A stretch of DNA of 64,000 bases from Henckelia pumila (lineage: Eukaryota > Streptophyta > Magnoliopsida > Lamiales > Gesneriaceae), in NCBI RefSeq assembly GCF_033568475.1, contig NC_133123.1, positions 22,988,622 through 23,052,621 of the forward strand, given 5' to 3'. Numbering within the stretch: position 1 is the stretch's first letter; every line of letters begins with the position of its first letter. Shown piece after piece: positions 12,030-24,000 of the stretch. The notes under the pieces are model-generated. The model saw only the letters and a program-made list of their open reading frames with translations, did no database searches and was not told the DNA's origin. Both the position numbers and the translations under genes were made by a program.

Positions 12030-13076
12030 AAAATGTAGTGACCCTGCATGGTATCACCTACTAACTGGCAACTAATAGCATGCATTAAACTTAATACAGC
12101 AAAATAACTTAACAGAGTAAAACATGCGGAAACAAAACCATAATTTACATATCAGCTTAGTAACATAATCCAGGCTTAAATCTGTAGTGATACAACCAAA
12201 TCGAAATCTTAAACAGTAAACATTATACAGCTATATCGAATCCTGCTGTATAATAAAATCTTCAAGGCTCCTGCTCCCTAGTCCTGCCTTGAACTACCAG
12301 CTCCGTCCATCCTGCGACCTGCCCCATGGAATAGGGTGTCCAAGATAACAACTAAGACGTGAGCACTAATGCCCAGTACATAGACATGAGTAAACATATG
12401 TATATAATGCATGCAACATGATGACTGGTACAGGGTCATCTGAAAAATCATGCTCAGAACTGGCGCCACATGAGTGCTGCCACCGCACGGATCAACCTCT
12501 GGGTGCAACCACACTCGTCTAGTACACCAGAGTAGACAGACATAAATGCCCCCGCCGTCGCGGTACTCTCAATGACAGACTATCGAGTATAGAGCTGAGC
12601 GGATCTATAATCAGGTATAACAAGGTATAGGCTCAACGTGTATATGCACATGACATATGAATATGAAAAACGGTAAATCATACATCATGCCATATAATAA
12701 TGCCAAATAAATGCAATATATAAACACGTATACTCGCTGGCAATCTCAGTCAATGTGTACGTACCTCTAGGCTAGTTCAAGTATAGTAAGATCCTAGGTT
12801 CCAAGCCTATATTCAAAAGTTCACCGTATCACTACATAAATTCTATAAGCCTTAACTAAGCTAATAAGTACTCCCAAAACTTAAATAGATTCCCGGACCA
12901 TACCTTCGTCCGTAGTTAGCCCTTTGAAGTCGTTAGTCCCGGATGACTATAACCACACCTTGGTTATTTCAGAACCTCTATTATAACCGATAGGGCCCTC
13001 AAGTGTCTATCTCACACTATATAACTGAAAAAAGAAACTCGGGAATTCGTATTTCAAAATGAAATCGAACAAGCCC

Positions 13077-13084
13077 TATTTATA
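13077..13084 (-). promoter_or_regulatory. TATA box in LTR of element A
   Basis: TATAAATA on the minus strand, just downstream of the palindrome array, at the same relative position as in element B. Confidence 0.6.
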
Positions 13085-13102
13085 GGCAAAATTCCCGGCC
13101 AG

Positions 13103-13380
13103 GATCGGAACTTCCGATTTCAGGATCGGAGCTTCCGATCCAGCTCACTGCATGCATGTGTGACACGTCGGGATCGGAACTTCCGATTGGGCGATCGGAG
13201 CTTCCGATCTGCTCTACGTTCAACACTTGTCAAAACTTGCGGCTGAGTCATCGAGCATTGCTGGCAGCTGGAGATCGGAACTTCCATTCCAGGATCGGAG
13301 CTTCTGATCTCTGTGCTTCCGATGAGGTTCTGAAGTGGCTAGGATCGGAACTTCCGATCTGGGTTCGGAGCTTCCGATCC
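13103..13380 (-). repeat. Array of GATCGGA near-palindromes in U3 of element A
   Basis: Eight copies of a 16-17 bp near-palindrome, in four closely spaced pairs (about 13103-13141, 13170-13209, 13272-13325, 13341-13380). The paired forms differ at the centre (AACTT versus AGCTT). Placed directly upstream of the TATA box, they could be enhancer or protein-binding sites; that role is inference. Confidence 0.8.
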
Positions 13381-13502
13381 GGCCCAAAGTCAAAAGACCA
13401 TATTCTCTTTCGAAGTCCAATAACACTCCGAAATTGATTAATTACCAATCCTTAATCATGTTTAACATATTATTATCTTAAAATGGAATCTGGGTTACTA
13501 CA

Positions 13503-14340
13503 TCTGTATAGAACCGGTTTATCCTGAATTTGAATGTTTTTTTCCTGTATTATAGAAAACTCGATTCTTTCCGGATAAATTGCTTGAGTAACTTTCCCAA
13601 AAATTTCTGGTATTTCAATAAACTCATTTCTAATAAATAACTCTAAATGATGAGTATTAGAAAGAACATATGAAATTTGATATGTAATAGAGTATGGTCT
13701 ATTACCTTTCTTCATTAATCGTTTTTCCTTGAAGTTGATGCAACGTCAAGGCTCGACTAAAGTCTTTGTCAGCTAAATTATAGGCTATTCTTGGATAAAT
13801 AACTTCTAAAATTTTTCCTGCGCATAAATTTCCTGAGATAGTTCCTAGAACAACATCTTGAATATTCCATATTCTTTTATCGCATATTACGATATCTATG
13901 GGTGAATCTATTCCTTCTTTAAAAGTAGTCTTGATCATTATCTGGATTGCTCTAATATGAATCCAAGACATTGACCTTGCTACTTCAGTTTTCAATTTCT
14001 GTAATTCCTCCCTTATTTTTTCAAAAATAATTAGTTGCATATCTATTTGATTACTGGTTAACTCCATAAAGATTGTCATTTCCCTTCTGGATACCTTGTA
14101 AATCAAATTATGTTTTCTTTGTCTAAGCCCCAGGTTTCATAAGACTCTTTCTACTTGTCCTGCTGAAAATCCTTGATACTTCTGTAAAGTAGGATTTTCT
14201 CTCATAATCGTTTGGACCATATTATGAGATATAGTGGTTTGACTAAAGAAACCGGCCAAACTTTCATGTCTTTCATGACGAAACACTTCTTCCTTATTCT
14301 GATTCTGATTTTGATCCATCATCAGATCTTTATTGACTGA
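13503..14340 (-). pseudogene. Pararetrovirus copy 1 movement protein fragment
   Basis: Two overlapping minus-strand frames (14106 to 13702, then 13715 to 13503) plus the end of the frame at 14137-14652 match the movement-protein region of copy 2. This family moves virions or nucleoprotein through plasmodesmata. Frameshifts near 13710 and 14110-14140 separate the pieces, and element A truncates the C-terminal part. Confidence 0.8.
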
Positions 14341-15382
14341 AAAATATCTCTTCTTCGTATATGTTTTTGTCTGAGGGAATATCCTCAAACTGATATACTT
14401 AGATAAGATCTTGAAAGAAGACATCATCATCCATATCAGGTGTCGCTTCAAAGAATTTGACTTATTTCTTCTCATTTTCTGGACAATTTGTTGAAATATG
14501 TTTTCTTGCTCCACATGTTCAGCAGTTACAATCCTTGAAACTTTTACTTGCTCTCGTATGAGTTCTCCTGAAAGTTCTTCTGTATGGTGTTCTTCCCCAG
14601 CTTTGAGACGAACTTGTTGCTGGGGATGAAATCTTTCTTCTTGTAGGTCCACTTCTTTTTCCCGATCTATAAGATCTGGTCTTTTGTTTAGACCAAACTG
14701 TTCTTGATTTCCAAGAACTTCTCATTATTTTATTGAAGGGATTATTTTTGAATTTATTCCTCTTAAATCCCTATGATATATTCCCAATGACTGTTGGGAG
14801 ATCGTTTTCTCTACAACATAGAGGAGTATGTTTATTAATACCCCTTATATTTTTGTAGTTCTTTTGTAATGCTGCTATGTGGTACCATTCTTCCAATTTT
14901 CTTTTAAGAAAAGAGACTCGTCTTGTCAGTGTGTCTGGATTACCTGGAATGTATTCTTTTATAAGCATTTCTCTCCAAGGACTTGGCATTTTTTGCAAAA
15001 AATAGCTGAATAGCTACATTTTCTTCAAATCCAAAATTTCATCTTTATTTAGTGAATAACATAATGTATTCATCTACTAAACAGATATCGTGCAATTTGA
15101 GAATATACAGAGCTTGAGTATATCTTTTTTTCTTCTCTGTGTCTTGATTATTGAAGTAGTCTACTCCTATAAATTGTGCTTTAAATAGGGTAGTCATTCT
15201 TCCTCCAATTTCACTTAGGGATTCTACTGATAAAACTGATTCCTTAGTCTCAGGCATTGTCATGCCCCATGCTATCTTAACTGATCACATGAGACTCATT
15301 TCTAGCAGTTTATTGAATCCTTCTTTATTGAGATCTAAAGTTCCCGCTGCGATTCTCATAGCTGACGTCCAATCATCTATAA

Positions 15383-18300
15383 TGTAATACCCGCAAAATC
15401 CATAAATTTATTCATGATTTATTAATTGAATTATAAATGGATTTTAAGTTACTTTATTTTATTATTTATTATTTAAATGATAAGATTTTATGTGTTGTAT
15501 AAATAATTTTAAAGTTGATATTTTATGTGTTTAAATATACGTTTATTTATTATGTTAAATGATTTTAATTTTTTTATGCACTTTAATTATGAAGTGTAGA
15601 GTTATGATTTAAATTATTTGATGTTAGGTATATACCTAATATATATTTATGTCGTACAAGATATTTAAATGTTTTCACGATTGAATTAATTTTGGACAGA
15701 AGGAACAAAACTAACCTATGCACGAGATCATAGGAAATATTCTTACGAGTATGTTGAGTATAATATTGCCATAGTTTTATTTTTAACCTCGAGTAGAGAA
15801 TATCTCAATAATCCGATTTTAGGCGTGTTGAACTGACTACATTTGATGTAGTCCTCCTAACCACCGCCTATTATTTTCTTCCCTACCCCATCTCATTTAT
15901 TTGGTTCTCTCCATCTCATTTATTTGGTTGTCTCCTCTCCATTTCTTCTTCTTTCTTCTTCACGTTTCTTTCCTTCTTCCTTCCTTCTCATTTCTGAATC
16001 TCAACTTCAAGACTTCAAGAGCTTCCCGTAAGCTTTCATCAAAGCTTCAAGAATCCCAACAATTTCCTCCATCTTCTTCGTTCTTCCTTCCAACCTCTAT
16101 CCTCCAACTCGCCACCTTATGAGCAGCTGCTGTATATTGTTCATATCGCCTTCATCCGGTGTCCAAACTTCAATCTGTTTGAAGGGTTATTTCCCTTACA
16201 TCCGTACCTTCGATTTGAGCTATGAATCGCTATTTTTGGTGGATGTTTCGGCCTAGATCAAAGCCTTCCTTTAAGCTATTTTTGCACTTGATTTCTGCTG
16301 CAATTCTTCTTTGGTTTTGTCTTTGGTTTTTGGTGTCTCCTCACCATGTAAAGGTGTTGTCTTGATCTTAGGAACAGCTAAACAACCTCTTGGATTTCAT
16401 CTTCATTTGGCTACCTTTATAAAATGTATCGATTCCATTTAAGTAAGGCTAGTTCTCTACAGGTCCATGTTGATTCCGTTATTCGAAGATCTAAGACAAT
16501 TATTTTAAAGGTTTTGAAAACACCATTCAAGATATAATTATTTTGATATGAAAAGATGTATGTTGAGATATGTATGCATGATTTTCAAGAATTTCAAGAG
16601 CACGAAGTTTTTATTTTAAAGGTTTGAAGAGCATGTTATGTGATGGTGTGAAATCGTGAAGCATAAGTCGTTCTTGTCAAGTTATTGAGTTTGATTCAAG
16701 AGATACATGTTTATTTTATAGTTTTGATGAGTTCATGAGGTTCTAAGATATGTTTTAATTAAATTACATAGCTAGAGTAATAGAAAATATCATATTTTGA
16801 AGTATTGAGTTAGTTTGATTTAAAGCTTTGAAATGTTGCATGTGCTGGATTGTCCCGGATTAGAGACATTCATTACAATTTTGAAGATAAAAATTAGTGT
16901 ACTGATTCAAATGATATGAGGCTAATTGTATTGGAAAGCTAGCTTATTTATCTACAATTTTCATGTTTTGAGTTTTGTCAAAATCATTTTGAAAGATTGA
17001 CCAAAATCGCCCCGAAGTGTGTCGAGTGATTTAAATTTCCAGCAGTGACACATCTCAGCATAATGAGCATAACTTTAGACTAAAATATCCAATTAAGGTG
17101 GGGTTTTCGGAATTGGAAAGAAAAAGATGAAAGTCTACAACTTTCATGTTTACCACTTTTCCAAATTCGGATTGAAAAATAGAGTTTGAGAGCGAGCAAG
17201 CAGACTCATCTGCGCAGGGCACGCGCACCCGCGCCCAAAAGGTGGCGCCCCCGCGCATGGCCTTCGGATTTAAACTTTTATTTATGTTATTTTAAGGTCC
17301 TAAATTCATGGTTATGATCTTTTAAGGCTTCTAAAATATATTTAAGAGTTTCTATGCAAAAAGTTTCAAGTTTTAAGTCAAAAACGAAAAGAACGACTTA
17401 TGTGGACCGATTACGTTATGTGATGCATGTACATGTTTAAGTTTCATTCATGAAACCTATGTTCAGTATGAAAGTATGATTTTTAATCATCTATGACATG
17501 TATAAAGTTATTGAGTAATTTTATGTTCATGAAGTTATGGTTATGACGGAAATTATGATGTTTCAATGATGTTTCACAATGAATGACATGTTATGATAGC
17601 ACAATGAAAAGATGATGGAATGATATGATGAATGATGTATGAAGAAGCATAAAGGATTTTGATGTCTTATGTGCCTTTGTGGTGGCAAATACGGGAATGG
17701 TACTTCGGGATAGGCGCCGGAGGGACCTTTCCAAATCTACGGGACTGGCACTTCGGGATAAGCTCCGGAGGGGCCTTTCCAATTATGAGTTAAGCGATGG
17801 AAAGACACGGGACTGACACTTCGGGATAAGCTCCGGAGGGGCCTTTCTAATTACTTGTTGATCAACAGTAAATGATAATTTCAGGCCTATCAGACGGTTG
17901 CCACAACTTCACGTAATTCATCAATTAAGATTAAAATCGTGTTCACCCTCATGTTTATGTTTATGTCATGATATGTTATGTTCATGGTTTAAGTTCATGG
18001 TTTATGTTCATGATTTACGTTCATGGTTTGATGTATGTTCAAGTCTCATGATTTGAGTAAGATTTTTAAATGCATACATTTCTTCAAGGATCGAAAGGTA
18101 AGGTTATGCATTCACGCATGAAGTTCATTTTCAAGCTTTTGATGTTAGGCATGACGAAGTTCATGGTTAAGACCTTTGCATTTTTAAGAGCTTTGAAGAT
18201 AATGTTCAATAATTTTAAGTCTAATGCATCATGATGTTCATGTTCTTTTAAGTTTGAATTATTTGAAAACCATGATGGCATCGATATGTATATTTTAATC

Positions 18301-18926
18301 TTGCTGAGTCCTTTAAACTCACTATACTTGAATGGTGCAGATGGTTTAACAGTTTTGATTTAAAAAGCTTTGGTAGCATGGCTAAAGAGTCCAAGAGGCG
18401 AAGACACTGCATGGCACGACAGTTCTGAAGCTCTGATGTTTTTACAGAAAAATATTTACATATGTTTATTTACATAATGTTGTTACAATATTTATGCACG
18501 ATATTTAATAGTAAAGATTTTACTATTTTCATTGTCAGTATTTTAAATGTTGAGTTTAGAGTGATTCAAATGTTTTGTCTTTTAAATGTTCATTTTAGTT
18601 TGATATTTGTTATGGAAGTTTCTCGATTATTTGAAATGTATTTGATGTAGTAGTTTATTTATAGTAACTCACATTCCCTTATCCCATTTAAATATCAGTA
18701 GTAGGTTTTGACGTGTCGTATTTTAGAAGGTATTTGTTGTAGGATTGCTGGTATTTCTTTGACTTTATGAACGTTCAGTCACGAGTTTTATTGTTATAAA
18801 TTTATATTTTAAATTCTTTTGGAGTTAGTGTGATGCACTCCCTGTATTATTTTAAGTGAAGAAAAATTTTTCCAACCTTTTTCCGCAACTCTTTTGTTAC
18901 ATGTTTGAAAAATACGGAACGTCACA
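15383..18926. mobile_element. 3.5-kb solo LTR with TATAA target duplication
   Basis: Starts TGTAATACCCG and ends GGAACGTCACA. It is flanked by TATAA at 15378-15382 and 18927-18931; deleting it with one duplication restores the viral sequence as seen in copy 2 (near 34068-34080). No coding domain, primer site or internal second LTR is visible, so it is best read as a solo LTR left after recombination between two long LTRs. It contains a short tandem repeat near 17690-17850. TG...CA ends and 5-bp duplication are typical of LTR retrotransposons; the size suggests a gypsy lineage with long LTRs, but the family is not determined. Confidence 0.85.
17690..17850. repeat. Three-unit tandem repeat inside solo LTR
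   Basis: Three copies of a unit containing CACTTCGGGATAAGCTCCGG followed by AGGGGCCTTTCC, spaced about 60-75 bp. The units are GC-richer than their surroundings. Confidence 0.8.
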
Positions 18927-19250
18927 TATAAGATCTTCTCTGTTTTTGAAATCAAGAACATCGAGGTTTAACATAACCCCATAAGGATGTATCAGATCTA
19001 AACAGTTTTTCTATAAGGAGTTTGGTTGAGTGGGATTCTACTCCTTCTCGACCTAGTTCCTATTAGATGCGAATTTTCTCCAACCTGTAATTCACTATGT
19101 GGTTCTTCTGTTTTAACCACATATCTTGGAAGATTTCCTGTAGGTTGTTCACCTTCAGGGGAATTCATATTTAGATCTACTACTTTAATATTTGCAAATA
19201 AATCTGCAAGATCTTGTAGATCTTCAAGACAATCTTTCTAAAGCAGTCAT

Positions 19251-19612
19251 CAGATAGTATTTTCTTTGATACTGCTTTTATAAGATTGACCATCATTTAT
19301 TCATCGGTCAAAGGTTTTTGTACCATTTTGGTTTTACATTTCTGATGTAACAAAGGTTCAGTACCAAACGAGAGTTATAACCTTCCTCTTGTATTACCTT
19401 TTCTAGAACCAGATTTTTGTTCAAGAGTTTGGATTTTTGTTTGAAGATCCTTTAGAGTTGCAAGAATCTTAAGAATTTCTTCAATCTGTCGAGGTATTTA
19501 ATACAGCTGATTGTTGTAATATTGTACCGTCTTTTCGATTTCTCTAAGATCTCCGGAGAGTTTAGAGGAATCTGGGTTAATCTTTAAAAATTAGGAGTTA
19601 GAATTTAATCAA
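19251..19612 (-). pseudogene. Pararetrovirus copy 1, small coiled-coil ORF remnant
   Basis: Matches 33375-33741 of copy 2 in reverse orientation, immediately upstream of the coat protein. The frame is disrupted. The right end of viral similarity lies here. Confidence 0.7.
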
Positions 19613-21080
19613 GTTTGGTGGTCCTAGAGAGCTATTGTAAATAATCTTTTGGTTGGGGAGTTAGAATAAAAGTATAATGAATATTGGGGATTTAAATACT
19701 ATTCACTCATCGAGCAATCACTAATACACTTGACAATTCTTGTCTTGCAGATTAATTCAGATTTTTGGAAAAGGGTTGATACTTGTGCATGGACGCTACG
19801 TACTCTTATAATCGCACGACATTTAATTTCTTTCCCAATATTCCTTTTATAAATCCTTGCTGATCTGCTTCATCCAGATTTTCTAAGTTTTTGTTTTTTT
19901 TTTATTTCCGTTTATTTTCATTTTAATTTGTTCATGATATCTAGCTAGCTGTAGTGTTATATTTAGCTGCGAAACTAGTTACTAACAATAGAATGCTTCC
20001 AGTTTCTCTTTCATTTCAGGCATCTCAGGGACCAGTCTTTTCATGTTTCGTCTATGTAGGCAGCCATCATATCATACTGGTACTGTACAATGATTGTATG
20101 TTTTCTTTTCAAATAAATAAATAAAGTGGTGCATCTATATATTGTTGTTGATCCTCTCGTTAAATATTTAGGACTATTTGCCTTATTGGTATTTCAGGTA
20201 ATCGTTGCGGCATGAATGAGTCCTGTGCTTGCTCTCAAGTACTTTCGATACACATACAGGTCAAGTAAAATCAACATACTCCAACAAGCCGAACGCTTGG
20301 GAGGGCCAATCCTGTGCTGGGATCAGAACATTGAGCCCCAGTCGAAATCTTTAGAGAAATTAAAGTTCTTTCCCCCTTATCTATATCACAAATCACAATC
20401 CACCAACCGCAATTCTGATTGAATCTTCAAAATTTTTGTTTTACAGAACCATTAAATCTGAAATTTAGGGACTGACCGACTGAGTTAGAATTTGGGAAAA
20501 AAGAACTGATCAAGATCCATATGGAAGATGACAAAGTAATGGAGACTTTGAGATGCAGTATCAGGAGGCCATGTGATAAATATCATCGCTTGTGATGTTA
20601 ACAAACGCATGCATACCAATCAGAACACTACACTTGCTTTTATACTCGACTTTAAACTTTACATTAAGAGTCTGTTCGACAAGCTAGAGGATAGAAACTT
20701 TTTTTTTTTAGTTATGAAAATTGTTCAAAAAAACACTTAAATAAATGCTAGAATTTCTGGCTTTTGGACCTATAGTTATAACTGCATTTAAAAATAAAAA
20801 TAAAAATAAAAATATTTTTTAACAATTATCCAAACATCAAAATGAAATTTCTTTTAATTAAAATAACTTAAAAAACTGAACTTATTTAAGTGTTTTGGCA
20901 GCTTCTATATCCAAATTGGCTCTATACTTTATTTCACTTTTTAGATTTGGTTAAACTCAATGAATAAATTATTTTACTATAATCATCTCAAGTACACTGT
21001 AAAATATGCTGGAATTGGTTACAGATTCTTTAAAGGACCAGGCGGAATCAAACTTCATTCGATTTCACACCCTCATTCCG
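19613..21080. other. Intergenic region between viral copy 1 and CABIN1
   Basis: No confident gene. A 67-codon plus-strand ORF at 20216-20422 (MSPVLALKYFRYTYR...) has no product I recognise and may be an exon of something, or chance. Bases 20660-20880 look like an AT-rich decayed repeat beginning GAGTCTGTTCGACAAGC. The region includes the 3' flank of CABIN1. Confidence 0.5.
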
Positions 21081-24000
21081 CTAATCCAAGCTGCCCAATT
21101 CAACATCAGAGGCGTTGTGCTGAAGTGAATTTGTTGCTGATAATGTCGGTTCTTTCTCATCAGATGGTTCACATTTCTCACCACTCTGTGATTCCCCAGA
21201 AAGTGATGAAGATGCAGGGGGCGGTTCGTTGCAAGAACTGCCAGCTACAGGCTGAGAATCAGCTGTCATGCAGCCTTTGTTACCGTCACTTTCGGTCAAA
21301 TTTTTTTTGACCAGGTTCTTAATCTTTGCATTCTTGGGCAAAGTCGATGTACCCTTCTGTGTAAATTTGGACTCTGCCAAAGTGAAGCATTCCGGTTTAT
21401 GGATGTTCTGAGTTTCAGGTAATGGTGCAATAGGACTAAAAGGGGGTATCGGATGAACTTCTGGTTCACTTCTTTTATCAACCCCATCTTTCACGCCACC
21501 TGCATTGCAGATTTCTGGGTCAAATTTAAGGACAGGAATGTGCTGATATCAGTGTATGGTCATGGCGATACTTTCTGTTTGTAAAGCACCACAAGAAAGT
21601 TTTAGGAAGGACCTAAATGAGTGGCAGTGGCAGTACAAACGTGGGCACTTGGAGGGGTGGATGAACCCCCTGTTCCTTTCTTGATCCTCGCCTGAATTGC
21701 AAAAACAGAATATAAACATTACCCAGTGCATACCAAAGTTACGGTATTAATATTTGTGCTATTAAAACAAGAAGAAATTGATTTTTAAGAGGCAAAATTA
21801 AGTTGGAAATGACTGGTGAAAGCCTTCACCAAACATAAAATCCAAGAGACACAGCATTTTCCATTTGAAGGATTACATCATATGGCATGAATTTGACTCA
21901 AGCCTATGTCCTAAGTCTAAAATTTAGTAGAAAGTTATACACTGGATGCTTTTATTTTTCTTTTCGTGACACAGAATTTATTTCCTTTCGCACTCATTAC
22001 ATGATTAGTTTATCCATGTATATTAACAAGTCATACCTTTGCGTTCTCTTCACAGTACTTGATAACATGTGAGATGTTTGGGCAATGGCCATGCAAAAGT
22101 GAGTAAGCCCATAACAGAAGTTTCCTTGAAGTATTCATATCAATAATGTCAACCCCATCAATGCCTGGCTGGATATATGTTTCTGTCGCCAGCTGAGCTG
22201 GCACCATATAAAGGTTTATACCGGATGGAAGCAATGCACAAGAGGTATCTTTATAAAAGTTGTAAGAAGATCTGAGAAGTGCGGCTGCCGTTTCCAAATC
22301 TTCATCTGAAACTCTCTTGATTATAACATTCTTGATCTTCGATAACGAAAGGTTCCATTTGGTTTCAAGATTCTTGAGATGATTTGAATCCTCAAAAGCT
22401 GAACTCCACAATTCTTCTGATTGCAGATCGACACAAAGCAGTTGGTTGCTTTCCAGTCCCCCGCCCAATAAATTCATATCACAGATCTCAGTCGAGAGCC
22501 TTGAAAGCAAGGGTGTAACAACTGCCATGCTAATGACAAGGGATCTACACCAAGCAGCAGACACATGCCTATATACTTTAGCACAAATACTGTTGGACAA
22601 CTTAGGATTTTTCAGTCGCTTTCGGATCTTCTCATTTATGCCTTCAAGTGTTTCCACCCTTACGTTTCTCTCCAATAGCTGTATGAAGTCATAGAGATAT
22701 CTGCAAGTAAGAAAATGTAATGGTAAGATAGACGCCATGCAAGATCAACCAACCGACTTAACTACATATTTGAACTTGAAAATAGACATTTTTTTGTTCA
22801 TTTAAATTTTCAACTGGAAACATGGAAACCCTTTATGAGTGATTGCACAAAAATAACAAGAAAATTAAAAAAAACACATGCTGATGCATTTATCACTTTT
22901 ATTGGAATACTCATTCTCTCTGGCACACTTACCCGTACAGGCTGCTTTCAGTCAACTCTGAACCCCTTAGCTCAGGCAAGCAGAAAATATCATGCCATAA
23001 ATTGACCCTCTCCAAGAACAAATTGAATAATCTCTCCAGCAAATGCTCAATGGATTCGGTAATAGCATCACAGCCAGGACCAGCTTGAGATATACACATG
23101 GTCAAGGCCTTGATGTACCTCATAAGAGCCACCGGAACCAGATCTTCTAGGCACAAGGAGAACTGCATTAACCTCTGAGTTAGACGCAACAGTTTCCAGT
23201 ATAAATATTTATCGTAAAATCATTTTATTTACGGTAAGATTTATAGACGGCTAATTAAAATAAACATTTTTGTACCGAAAAGTGAACGTCAATCTGGATT
23301 TCCGTATAGATACCCTAATTAGTGGAAACATCTCAAACACTTGATCTCCATGTGTTTCCATGCCAAAGTACTTTCATGGCATTCTATAGAAATGAGGAAA
23401 CATAGTAAAATCTTCACAAACATGTGGCATATTCACTGGAGGATAACCTAAAGACAGAGGCAATACAAAGAAAATGAATTTTGAAGTTTTATCTCATTTC
23501 CTTTCATCTAAAATTCACCTAAAAAGCACATTGTTCTGGCTCTATGAAAATATTCCACAATGGAACTCACTCTGAAACATTATTGTTCACATCAACAATT
23601 GTAGAAACACATAGGTTACTTTTCCATGGCCACACCAATGACATCACACGGCCACAGATGTTGTGCACTCATGTATCCAAAACTGGGGAATGAGATTGGA
23701 ATAAAGAAGGCTCCATATGATAGTTGGAAAAGGATTTTTTCTTTTTAACAAACATATCAAAAGTTGTTTTGGCAATTATGCACATAAATTCTTCAAAAAC
23801 AGTCACTAGTTACTCTGTTGCAGTATGGTGGACCACTTTGCTTTAGCTAGAATCATTGCAGCCTCTTCTTCATAATACAGCCACTACAGTCTACAATTCT
23901 GATTGGGGGCAGTCAAAATTGAAAGAATTTCTAAACAATGTTCCTCTCTGCTAGCACCCATTACTCTGGTAAATTATCGTAATCCAGAGGCATCAAGATG

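Larger units (their letters stand above)
1..13502 (-). mobile_element. Ty3/gypsy LTR retrotransposon A (Tekay/Del-like chromovirus), split by element B
   Basis: Minus-strand element read from the right LTR (12034-13502) to a left LTR of which only the last 109 bases are in the window. The two LTR ends share the same terminal sequence up to GTTACTACA. Internal order from the right is primer site, gag with CCHC knuckle, aspartic protease, reverse transcriptase, then (after the interruption 2171-9410) RNase H, integrase and a short chromodomain-like tail, followed by a polypurine tract. The gag-pol order with a C-terminal chromodomain remnant points to the chromovirus branch of Ty3/gypsy. It was inserted into the movement-protein region of pararetrovirus copy 1. 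The base run starting at 13503 continues the viral sequence exactly, so the target duplication should be TCTGT with its partner left of the window. The coding region has at least one frameshift and two stops, so it is not autonomous. Confidence 0.93.
12034..13502 (-). repeat. 5' LTR of element A
   Basis: 1469 bp on the plus strand from TGTAGTGACCC to GTTACTACA. The minus-strand U3 region (13100-13380) contains four alternating pairs of near-palindromes of the type GATCGGAACTTCCGAT / GATCGGAGCTTCCGATC, similar to the motifs of element B's LTR. No protein is recognisable in it. Confidence 0.92.
14345..19250 (-). pseudogene. Pararetrovirus copy 1 coat protein remnant, interrupted by solo LTR
   Basis: Pieces at 14345-14725, 14771-14998, 15045-15382 and 18927-19250 correspond to successive parts of the coat protein frame of copy 2 (33742-35078). 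The CCHC knuckle near 14480-14530 is still recognisable, but the tryptophan codon of its first loop is a TGA stop. Several frameshifts break the remainder. The solo LTR interrupts it exactly at a duplicated TATAA. Confidence 0.8.
13503..19612 (-). mobile_element. Endogenous pararetrovirus copy 1 (caulimovirid, solendo-/cavemovirus-like), partial
   Basis: Minus-strand remnant matching copy 2 (33375-about 35940) through a coiled-coil ORF, coat protein with zinc knuckle and movement protein. It is interrupted by a solo LTR (15383-18926) and cut by element A at 13503; the rest, if present, lies left of the window. At the right, similarity to copy 2 ends near 19612, so the primer site and first small ORF are missing. 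Shared protein segments look roughly 80-85% identical by eye, so the copies may be separate integrations or an old duplication. All frames are broken. It is an old genomic fossil and not a functional virus. Confidence 0.88.

Noticed and set aside
15901-16122. 73-codon plus-strand ORF, Ser/Phe-rich
   Set aside because: Pyrimidine-rich low-complexity sequence within the solo LTR; composition explains the open frame.
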